NCBI GenBank assembly: GCA_017882245.1
Contig: JADGPV010000016.1
Location: 1 to 13,562 of the forward strand
Source of the DNA: Bacteroidales bacterium
Lineage (GTDB): Bacteria > Bacteroidota > Bacteroidia > Bacteroidales > VadinHA17
Length of the DNA: 13,562 bases
Direction of reading: 5' to 3'
Position 1 is the stretch's first letter, and each line of letters starts with the position of its first letter. The notes beneath the pieces are model-generated. The model made no database searches and was not told the origin of the DNA. It worked only from the letters and a program-made list of their open reading frames with translations. Of the stretch, positions 1-7,038 are shown in pieces. The position numbers and the translations under genes were made by a program.

Positions 1-6
1 AGATAT

Positions 7-38
7 CTTTCCGCAAATCTGTTTCCGGCAGCGGAAAG
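7..38 (+). promoter_or_regulatory. Possible leader hairpins before thrA
   Basis: Two mutually exclusive stems can be drawn just before thrA. CTTTCCGC at 7-14 is the exact reverse complement of GCGGAAAG at 31-38. TTTCCG at 22-27 pairs exactly with CGGAAA at 32-37 across a 4-base loop. Competing hairpins in front of an amino-acid operon recall attenuators, but I see no leader peptide rich in Thr or Ile codons and no T-run, and the window starts too close to judge. The stretch could equally be the tail of an upstream gene or its terminator. Confidence 0.2.
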
Positions 39-76
39 GATTAATAGAATCATTGGACGTCTAATTATCATTGAAT

Positions 77-2518
77 ATGAAAGTCTTAAAATTCGGGGGC
101 ACCTCTGTAGGAAGTGCCGATAGCATAAGAACAGTAATTGAGATCATCAGAGGACAAAGTGAGCCTTTAGTGGCTGTCTTTTCTGCACTTTCCGGTATAA
201 CAAACAAGCTTTCCGATTGTCTTGATCTGGCAGCACGGAAAGATGATAAATACCTGCAGGTGTTAGACGATATTGAAAAAAGACATGTGGCAACGGCCAT
301 GCAACTCCTTAAGCCTGAAAGCGCTCTTAACGTTTTTGAAAAGATAAAGGAGCTTAAGGCGAGATTAACGGAAATATTGGATGGGATTTCAAATATTGGC
401 GAAGTCACATTGCGGTCATCCGATCTGGTGCTTGGCTTTGGCGAACAGATGTCAATTCAGGTTATTTACGCTGTAATGTCAGAGAATTTTGTTGATGTCA
501 TACACATTGACGCAAGGGATTTGATCTTCACCAAATTAATCAACGGAGCAGAGAGGGTTGAAAGTGAAATCACTGAGAAAGCAATAAAAGAAAAATTGGT
601 ACCGGACAAAGGCCTCATAATTACATCCGGTTATATTTCTACCTCAGTCAACGGTTATCCTACCACGCTCGGCAGGGGTGGATCAGATTACTCCGCATCC
701 CTAATTGCAGCGGCTTTAAACGCTGATACTCTTGAAATTTGGACTGATGTAAGCGGAATTTACACTGCAGACCCATCGTATACTGAAGATGCTTATCCCA
801 TACCTGAGTTATCGTATGCCGAAGTCCTTGAGCTCAGCCATTTTGGGGCCAAGGTAATCTATCCTCCAACGATCCAGCCAGTGATGAAAAAAAAGATACC
901 TGTGCTGGTGAAGAATACGTTTGCGCCAGCTGAACAAGGTACAAGGATAAGTGATAAGCCTTCAGGAAATGGGAATGTTCTTAAGGCAGTATCATCCGTA
1001 AATGAGGTCTGTCTGGTATCACTGACCGGAAGCGGCATGGTTGGTGTGGTAGGAATTGCATCAAGGATGTTCACTGCTCTTGCAAGTAATAATATCAATG
1101 TAATCCTGATAACTCAGGCATCATCGGAACAATCAATATGCATCGCCATAGATCAGAAGTCGGGTGAGAGAGCATGTGAAGTACTGAACGATGAATTTGA
1201 GTTGGAAATTCAGGCGGGCAGAGTAAGAAAATCAATACTTGAAAAGGGATATTCAATTGTTGTAATGGTAGGGGAAGGCATGAAGTACTCTGTCGGTATA
1301 AGCGGACAAGCATTTTCGGCACTGGGAAAAAACGGCATTAATATCCATGCGATTGCACAGGGATCTTCTGAATTGAACATTTCGGTAGTTGTGAAAACCA
1401 GTGATTGTCACAAAGCTGTAAATGCAATTCACCAAGAGTTTCTGCTTTCTGTGAATAAGATAATAAACCTGTTTATTGTGGGTACAGGCAATGTCGGAAC
1501 AGCCTTTATAAAACAGATACTCTCACAAACCACATTCTTCATCTGTGAATATCAGACTGATTTCAGAATTGTTGGCCTGGCGAATTCAAGGAAAATGCTG
1601 ATCAGAAAAAAAGGGATAGAGGAAAAGGACTGGAAAAATGTCATGATGTCGAGCGAAAGGGGATCCAATCTTAAAGAGTTTATTGATGAAATGTTCAGGC
1701 TGAACCTGTCAAACTCAATTTTTATTGATAATACTGCAAGTGCTGATGTTTCTCAATCATATGAACGCATACTTTCCAAAAGTATTTCTATTGTTACATG
1801 CAATAAGATCGCCGCATCATCGCAATATGATAACTATCTTAAATTGAAAAAGATAGCAATCGGGAAGAGGGTCCATTTCAGGTTTGAGAGCAATGTAGCG
1901 GCAGGATTGCCCATAATACAGACGATAGATAATATGGTGAAAACAGGCGATCAGCTTTACCGCATAGAAGCTGTGCTTTCCGGAAGTCTTAATTTTATCT
2001 TTAACAACTATTGCATCGGTATGAAATTCAGTGATTCTGTGCTCAAAGCGATGAAGGAAAATTTTACAGAACCTGATCCATTGATAGACCTGCGCGGTGA
2101 TGACGTTTCGAGAAAACTGCTGATACTTGTCAGAGAAGCTGGGATAAAGATTGAGGCTTCTGATATTATTTTCGAAAGCTATCTTCCTCATCCGTTGCCT
2201 AAGATTTTCAAAGCCGACACGTTTCAGGATCAAATAAAAAGTTATGATGAATATTTTGAAAAGGTAAGAGAGGGTACTGCTGTTAGGAATGGAAGGATGA
2301 GGGTTATAGCCAGTTATGAAAACGGTAAGGCTGGCATTTGCCTGAAGGAAGTTGGTTCCTCTCATCCGTTTTTCTACATTGACGGAAACGATAATGTCGT
2401 TTCAATTTATTCAAAGCGCTATCCTGACAGACCGTTGATAATAAAGGGTGCTGGGGCAGGTGCTGATGTAACTGCCTCAGGAATTTTTGCGGATATCCTT
2501 TCAATAATAAATAATTGA
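77..2518 (+). CDS. thrA: Bifunctional aspartokinase / homoserine dehydrogenase
   Basis: This cytoplasmic enzyme catalyses the first and third steps from aspartate to threonine: ATP-dependent phosphorylation of aspartate, then NAD(P)H reduction of aspartate semialdehyde to homoserine. From the ATG at 77 it is 813 residues, close to E. coli ThrA (820). The kinase domain (about 1-290) shows KFGGTS at 5-10, FGEQMS at 121-126 and GRGGSDYSA at 199-207. A regulatory region with two ACT-like repeats follows (about 305-460), as expected for feedback control by threonine. The dehydrogenase domain (about 463-813) has the nucleotide-binding GTGNVG at 469-474, TCNK at 574-577, AAGLPII near 608-614, TEPDP at 664-668 and the catalytic-type DLRGDDVSRK ending at Lys690. 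A TTG at 71 would add two residues, but the ATG puts the usual MKVLKFGGTS at the terminus. No Shine-Dalgarno is seen. thrB begins 4 bases after the TGA stop, so the two are surely co-transcribed. It reads more AT-rich than thrB and thrC. Confidence 0.96.
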   Translation: MKVLKFGGTSVGSADSIRTVIEIIRGQSEPLVAVFSALSGITNKLSDCLDLAARKDDKYLQVLDDIEKRHVATAMQLLKPESALNVFEKIKELKARLTEILDGISNIGEVTLRSSDLVLGFGEQMSIQVIYAVMSENFVDVIHIDARDLIFTKLINGAERVESEITEKAIKEKLVPDKGLIITSGYISTSVNGYPTTLGRGGSDYSASLIAAALNADTLEIWTDVSGIYTADPSYTEDAYPIPELSYAEVLELSHFGAKVIYPPTIQPVMKKKIPVLVKNTFAPAEQGTRISDKPSGNGNVLKAVSSVNEVCLVSLTGSGMVGVVGIASRMFTALASNNINVILITQASSEQSICIAIDQKSGERACEVLNDEFELEIQAGRVRKSILEKGYSIVVMVGEGMKYSVGISGQAFSALGKNGINIHAIAQGSSELNISVVVKTSDCHKAVNAIHQEFLLSVNKIINLFIVGTGNVGTAFIKQILSQTTFFICEYQTDFRIVGLANSRKMLIRKKGIEEKDWKNVMMSSERGSNLKEFIDEMFRLNLSNSIFIDNTASADVSQSYERILSKSISIVTCNKIAASSQYDNYLKLKKIAIGKRVHFRFESNVAAGLPIIQTIDNMVKTGDQLYRIEAVLSGSLNFIFNNYCIGMKFSDSVLKAMKENFTEPDPLIDLRGDDVSRKLLILVREAGIKIEASDIIFESYLPHPLPKIFKADTFQDQIKSYDEYFEKVREGTAVRNGRMRVIASYENGKAGICLKEVGSSHPFFYIDGNDNVVSIYSKRYPDRPLIIKGAGAGADVTASGIFADILSIINN

Positions 2519-2522
2519 AGAT

Positions 2523-3449
2523 ATGGGCAGAAAAGTAAGGGCAAAAGCCACAGCAACAGTATCAAACCTTAACTGTGGATTTGATATCCTCGGACTAGCG
2601 ATCAGAGAGCCATACGATTTTGTTGAACTCGAAATGACCGACAGCGGAGTGGTTGAAATTGCCGGGATAAAGGGATGCGACAGTCTCAGCCATGATCCGG
2701 AAAAGAATGTGGTGGGGGTAGTGCTGAATGCCATGATCAGAAAGTCAGGTACAAAGGCCGGCCTCAGGGCGTTTATCGAAAAAGGAATAACACCGGGAAG
2801 CGGCATCGGCTCAAGCGCTGCGAGCTCGGCCGCAGCAGCATTTGCTGCAAACGACCTGATGGGCAGGATCTTTTCGCCGAAGGAGCTTGTGACATTCGCC
2901 ATGGAGGGTGAACAGCTGGCATCAGGCACGGCGCATGCCGATAATGTTGCACCGGCACTCCTGGGGGGCATAACACTTATCCGCAGCTATGAGCCGCTTG
3001 ATATTGTCCAGGTCAATGTACCTCCTGAACTCTTCTGTGTTGTCATTCATCCTGACATGGAGATAAAAACTTCCACGGCGAGAGCGATCCTCGATAAACA
3101 CATTACATTAACAACTGCCGTGAAGCAGTGGGGCAATGTCGGGGGTCTGATCGCAGGACTCTTCAGCGAGGACTATGACCTCATAGGCAGATCTCTTACA
3201 GATCATGTTGCAGAGCCAAAACGCTCAGCCCTTATTCCCGGATTTCATGAACTTAAAAAAACAGCCATACAGCACGGGGCTCTGGGTGCCGGTATCTCAG
3301 GATCAGGCCCTGCTGTATTTGCACTATGCCGTGGAGAATTGAGCGCGAAAACCGTTATCAGCGGCATGAGGGCATTCATGGAAACGCTGGGGATTAAGTA
3401 TAATGCTTACCTTTCACCTGTTAATAGGGAAGGTGCAACTATTTGCTAA
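2523..3449 (+). CDS. thrB: Homoserine kinase (GHMP family)
   Basis: Phosphorylates homoserine to O-phosphohomoserine with ATP, supplying the substrate of ThrC. The 308-residue protein matches the usual length (E. coli ThrB is 310). All three GHMP kinase motifs are visible: the N-terminal ATATVSNLNCGFDILGLA (9-26), the glycine/serine-rich phosphate loop PGSGIGSSAASSAAA (91-105), and the C-terminal GAGISGSGPAVFAL (255-268). It has no signal peptide and should be cytoplasmic. The start lies 4 bases after thrA and the stop 22 bases before thrC, so it is the middle gene of a thrABC operon. The ATG has no clear Shine-Dalgarno, and close spacing suggests translational coupling to thrA. Nothing looks damaged. 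Confidence 0.96.
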   Translation: MGRKVRAKATATVSNLNCGFDILGLAIREPYDFVELEMTDSGVVEIAGIKGCDSLSHDPEKNVVGVVLNAMIRKSGTKAGLRAFIEKGITPGSGIGSSAASSAAAAFAANDLMGRIFSPKELVTFAMEGEQLASGTAHADNVAPALLGGITLIRSYEPLDIVQVNVPPELFCVVIHPDMEIKTSTARAILDKHITLTTAVKQWGNVGGLIAGLFSEDYDLIGRSLTDHVAEPKRSALIPGFHELKKTAIQHGALGAGISGSGPAVFALCRGELSAKTVISGMRAFMETLGIKYNAYLSPVNREGATIC

Positions 3450-3471
3450 TTAGTAATATATAAGATTCCAG

Positions 3472-4773
3472 ATGCGATATTGCAGCATAAGGGACAGGAG
3501 TGTCAAAGTCACATTCAGGGAAGCGGTCAGCCGGGGGATATCATCTGATATGGGATTGTTCATGCCGGAGCGCATCCCGGTAATGGAGCCAGAATTCTTC
3601 AGGAGACTTCCGGGAATGACACTCCCTGAGATTGCATTTGAGGTCGGCCTTGAGTATGTCGGAGATGAGATACCCTCAGGCGTACTAATGACAATTTGTG
3701 AAGAAGCTTTTAATTTCCCCGTAGAGCTCAGAAAGATAAGCGCCGGGAAACAAGTACTGGAACTCTTCCATGGACCAACTGCTGCATTCAAGGACTTCGG
3801 CGCGAGATTCATGTCGCGGTGCATAAAGTATTTTTCAGGGATCAATGACCGAAGGACGGTCATCCTTGTAGCAACCTCGGGAGACACGGGCGGAGCAATA
3901 GCGTCAAGCTTCCTGGGATTGGAAGGGATTGATGTTATTATTCTTTATCCCTCGGGGAAAGTCAGTAAACTCCAGGAGAATCAGATGACAACAATGGGGC
4001 AGAATATAACTGCCCTTGAGGTTGAGGGAACCTTCGATGACTGCCAGGCCATGACAAAAAGCGCTTTCAAGAAACTGGAAACTCATGGAAAGATAAAGCT
4101 GACTTCGGCTAACTCAATAAACATTGCCCGCCTTATTCCGCAGAGCTTTTATTATTATTATGCCATCGGCCGTGCCGGCTCCGGGCAAAAAGTTGTCTCT
4201 GTGCCAGGCGGCAACTTTGGAAACCTTACAGGCGCTATCATGGCATGGAAATCAGGTCTGCATATTGAACATTTCATTGCATCCACCAACATCAATAAAG
4301 TAGTTCCTGAATATCTGAGGACAGGTGTTTACAGCCCGCACACTTCCATTCAAACCATTGCCAGCGCCATGGATGTAGGCAACCCTGGTAATTTTGAGAG
4401 GATGCTTTACATGTTTGGCAAGGACAGGGACACGATGGCTTCAAAGGTGTCAGGCTTCTGGTTTGATGATGATCAGATAAGACAGCATATCAGAGAGGAA
4501 TATGAGAGGTCGGGATACATCCTTGATCCTCACGGAGCTGTTGCCAGCCTGGGACTGGAAAGTTACCTTAAGGACCACCCTGGTTCAACAGGCATATTTG
4601 TCGCGACAGCTCACCCTGCTAAATTCCGGGAAACAGTAGAGCCTGTTATCGGCACCACGGTTGCATTGCCCAACACCTTAAAAGGGTTTTTACAGGGTAA
4701 GAAGGAAAGCATTGTCATGGCACCGGATTATGGTTGCCTGGAAGGTTTTCTGAAAGATAAATACAGTCTGTAA
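3472..4773 (+). CDS. thrC: Threonine synthase
   Basis: Converts O-phosphohomoserine and water to threonine and phosphate in a pyridoxal-phosphate-dependent reaction, the last step of the pathway. The protein is 433 residues (E. coli ThrC is 428). It opens with the typical N-terminal segment (a Tyr-x-Ser-like stretch and GISSDMGLFMPE around 22-33). The PLP lysine is Lys107 in HGPTAAFKDFGARF. ATSGDTGGA (134-142) and the phosphate-binding VPGGNFGN motif are present, and the C-terminus has ATAHPAKF. It ends the thrABC operon. The 51-base gap to the convergent gene at 4825 holds no strong hairpin; only a weak 11-base palindrome, TACAGTCTGTA (4762-4772), touches the stop codon. No promoter of its own is evident, so it probably depends on transcription from upstream of thrA. 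Confidence 0.96.
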   Translation: MRYCSIRDRSVKVTFREAVSRGISSDMGLFMPERIPVMEPEFFRRLPGMTLPEIAFEVGLEYVGDEIPSGVLMTICEEAFNFPVELRKISAGKQVLELFHGPTAAFKDFGARFMSRCIKYFSGINDRRTVILVATSGDTGGAIASSFLGLEGIDVIILYPSGKVSKLQENQMTTMGQNITALEVEGTFDDCQAMTKSAFKKLETHGKIKLTSANSINIARLIPQSFYYYYAIGRAGSGQKVVSVPGGNFGNLTGAIMAWKSGLHIEHFIASTNINKVVPEYLRTGVYSPHTSIQTIASAMDVGNPGNFERMLYMFGKDRDTMASKVSGFWFDDDQIRQHIREEYERSGYILDPHGAVASLGLESYLKDHPGSTGIFVATAHPAKFRETVEPVIGTTVALPNTLKGFLQGKKESIVMAPDYGCLEGFLKDKYSL

Positions 4774-4824
4774 TAAATATCAGAGTCGTTAATAAACATT
4801 AAAACCACCCTGTCCTGTATCTTT

Positions 4825-6459
4825 TTATGCTTTTCGCGTCTCTTCCTTTATTCTCTGGATATGTCCTCTTCCCAATCCTTTAACCTCACACCCAAGCTGG
4901 AAGTAACGCCTGATCTTGTCATCAGTAAGAATGCCGAAGCAGTCAATAATAGCTGCCGGTTGTCCGATTGTCTTCACCACCTTGTCAGGGTCAAGATCCA
5001 TGTATGCTGAATGCGGAACGGCAAGGATGACTGCCTCAGCTCCCCGCAGAGCCTTCGAAAGATTCTGCTCGATCCTGATCTCCTTCAGCTTCTCCTGGTT
5101 GCGGAAGAACTGTGACTTGCTCTGGCCCTCACCCGGATATGTATCCTGCTGCTCAAACTCCCACCAATGCTCTACATAGGGGTCGTGAACGCGGATCTCG
5201 GCGCCCATCTCAGCAAGTTTGCGTATCACTATCTCCGAGCCGCTGTAACGTGTGTCTCCCACATCTTCGCGGTACGCGGCTCCCAGTACAAGCACATCAG
5301 ATGCTGCAATAGGTTTGCCCATGTTACGGAGTGCATCACGGGTGAGTTGTCCCACATGCAGTCCTCTGGTGTCGTTAATATCAATTGCCATTGGGGTGAT
5401 TTTGAATATATCATCCTCAAAACCAAGTATATGCTTATATGCCCAAACCCCCAGTCCTCCGTCTTTGGGGAGGCAGTATCCGCCCACTCCGGGTCCGGGG
5501 AAGATCATATTGCTGTGCGTGGGTCTCATTTTGATAGCCTTGATGACCTTGATCAGGTCAACGCCATTGCGCTCTGCAAAGAGACTCCATTCATCAAGGA
5601 AAGCCAGAATGGTTGCACGGTAACTGTTCTCAACAATCTTGGCCGTCTCTGACTCGATGGGCCTGTCCATCACCGTAAGCGGGAATTTTTTAGTGTTCAG
5701 CACCTCGGTAAGGAACTTCACGACACGTTTTTTTGCCTCTTCGTTGATGCCGCTGCATACCCTCCAGAAATCACGGATACTGGCAACATAATTCCGTCCC
5801 GGCATGACCCTCTCATAGCTATGAGCCAGCAGAGGATCTGTTTTGATGCCGCGCCTGGTAAATGCCTTCTTCATAATAGGATAGGCAACCTGCTCCGTTG
5901 TGCCGGGAGCTACAGTAGTCTCAATGAGCACAAGGGCATCTGGCTTGATATGTTCAGCTATGACGCCCAGTGAAGCTTCGAGAGCTGCCATATCGGTCTC
6001 CCCCGCACGTACGTTGCCAAGTTCTTCCTTGATATAATCGCACTGAACGTCAACGACAACAATATCGGCAAGCTTAAGAACGTCGTATGTATAGGTGGCC
6101 ATAAGTGTCTTTTTCACGTTGACACACCTTTCAATCATCGGGTCTACTTCAGGGTCTTCAGCCTTAACAGGAGATACACCGCGGTTAAGCATCGGGATCT
6201 TCCAGAAACTGCGTAGGCTTGGACGCTGCATCCCTATAACGAATTTTGACGGTTTACCTTTTTCATCAACTGTATCAGCAACAATAGCAGCCATGACAGC
6301 TCCGACAAACCCTACACCCATTACCACAACTATCTCGCGGCCTTTGGCATGTTCCTGCTTTACACGTTTCTTAATGTTCTCAAATTCAGTTTTATAATCC
6401 TCTGGCTTTGGCAAGGCAAATTTTTCACCGTTAGGACTGATCGAATACTTTTCACTCAT
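4825..6459 (-). CDS. Nucleotide-sugar dehydrogenase (UDP-Glc/GDP-Man/UDP-ManNAc type), long form
   Basis: A cytoplasmic NAD-dependent dehydrogenase that should oxidise the C6 hydroxyl of a nucleotide sugar to a uronate, feeding capsule, O-antigen or other envelope glycan synthesis. Visible landmarks are the Rossmann motif MGVGFVG (47-53), ETTVAPGTT (180-188), SETAKIVENSYRA (270-282) and the active-site loop GPGVGGYCLPKD (322-333) with catalytic Cys329. The C-terminal substrate-binding domain has VLGAAYREDVGDTR and HDPYV. At 544 residues it is roughly 100 longer than common family members (about 430-450). The excess is a charged N-terminal extension of about 40 residues before the Rossmann fold and an insertion around 431-461 in the C-terminal domain. 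The active-site loop mixes features: GPGVGG is typical of WecC/UDP-ManNAc dehydrogenases, CxPKD of UDP-glucose/GDP-mannose enzymes. The exact sugar therefore cannot be assigned. No glycosyltransferase or epimerase is adjacent. The ATG at 6459 follows an AT-rich leader without Shine-Dalgarno. Confidence 0.9.
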   Translation of the reverse strand: MSEKYSISPNGEKFALPKPEDYKTEFENIKKRVKQEHAKGREIVVVMGVGFVGAVMAAIVADTVDEKGKPSKFVIGMQRPSLRSFWKIPMLNRGVSPVKAEDPEVDPMIERCVNVKKTLMATYTYDVLKLADIVVVDVQCDYIKEELGNVRAGETDMAALEASLGVIAEHIKPDALVLIETTVAPGTTEQVAYPIMKKAFTRRGIKTDPLLAHSYERVMPGRNYVASIRDFWRVCSGINEEAKKRVVKFLTEVLNTKKFPLTVMDRPIESETAKIVENSYRATILAFLDEWSLFAERNGVDLIKVIKAIKMRPTHSNMIFPGPGVGGYCLPKDGGLGVWAYKHILGFEDDIFKITPMAIDINDTRGLHVGQLTRDALRNMGKPIAASDVLVLGAAYREDVGDTRYSGSEIVIRKLAEMGAEIRVHDPYVEHWWEFEQQDTYPGEGQSKSQFFRNQEKLKEIRIEQNLSKALRGAEAVILAVPHSAYMDLDPDKVVKTIGQPAAIIDCFGILTDDKIRRYFQLGCEVKGLGRGHIQRIKEETRKA

Positions 6460-6522
6460 GTTGTTTATATTTATAATTACAGTTGATTTCAGAAGTGTAT
6501 AAAACTACAAAAAGTTTCACCA

Positions 6523-6552
6523 TCTGTTATAAGGATAATGTTTATAACTTTG
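6523..6552 (+). promoter_or_regulatory. Candidate Bacteroidetes-type promoter
   Basis: TAACTTTG at 6545-6552 is an exact match to the Bacteroidetes -7 consensus TAnnTTTG. TCTG at 6523-6526 is a one-mismatch match to the -33 TTTG box, with an 18-base spacer (19-21 is usual). It lies in the 180-base divergent intergenic region, about 90 bases before the lipoprotein start at 6640, and would drive the lipoprotein and receptor pair rightward. On the opposite strand I see no equally good promoter for the dehydrogenase. Confidence 0.5.
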
Positions 6553-6639
6553 GTCGGGATCAGTGATGTTAAACTGACTAAAAACAGAATTTGTTCCAAT
6601 TTTTTATTCTTCCGGTAACAGAACTTAAAACTTGCTCAA

Positions 6640-7038
6640 ATGAAAAATATTGTACCATGGTTGCTCATCACTGTTCTTGTATATGCAACTTCATGCAAGG
6701 AAAAGACATCAGAACGCTTCGATCTGCTGACCTCGCATGCATGGACGAGTGACAGCCTCCTCGCTGATGGTGTAGACGCAAGCGGTCAGGGTGAGCTTCT
6801 TGAGAAATTCAAGGGCGATATAGAATTCAATGTGGATGGCTCAGGTACCTTTGGTCAGTACACCGGGACATGGATGTTCGTTGATAATCAAACTAACCTG
6901 GTAATAGAGTCCCCTGAACTTGCTGCCGCTCTGACAACGCATATTGTGGAACTCACAAATAAATCGCTGAAGGTTACTTTCGTTTACCCGACCCTGGAGG
7001 GATCAAAAAACATCAGGATGACATTTAAGCCCAAATGA
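6640..7038 (+). CDS. Small lipocalin-like lipoprotein
   Basis: A 132-residue protein whose first 18 residues form a short signal peptide ending in a lipobox-like YATSC. Cys19 is thus the likely lipidated residue, and charged KEK follows. The mature part (about 25-132) resembles small lipocalin-like domains of Bacteroidetes lipoproteins: an N-terminal LLTSHAWTSDSLL stretch, a central DGSGTFGQYTGTW segment, alternating beta-strand-like sequence, and a final NIRMTFKPK strand. The ligand is unknown. Its stop codon overlaps the start of the TonB-dependent receptor by 4 bases (ATGA), so the two are translationally coupled and probably act at the same outer-membrane system. The assignment to the lipocalin-like group rests on pattern only; lipoprotein status is better supported. 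Confidence 0.8.
   Translation: MKNIVPWLLITVLVYATSCKEKTSERFDLLTSHAWTSDSLLADGVDASGQGELLEKFKGDIEFNVDGSGTFGQYTGTWMFVDNQTNLVIESPELAAALTTHIVELTNKSLKVTFVYPTLEGSKNIRMTFKPK

Noticed and set aside
1817..2365. Long antisense open frame inside thrA (182 codons, minus strand)
   Set aside because: It overlaps fully conserved homoserine dehydrogenase sequence, and its translation shows no recognisable domain.
5167..5652. 161-codon open frame antisense to the nucleotide-sugar dehydrogenase
   Set aside because: The opposite strand encodes the conserved active-site region of the dehydrogenase, so this is a shadow frame.
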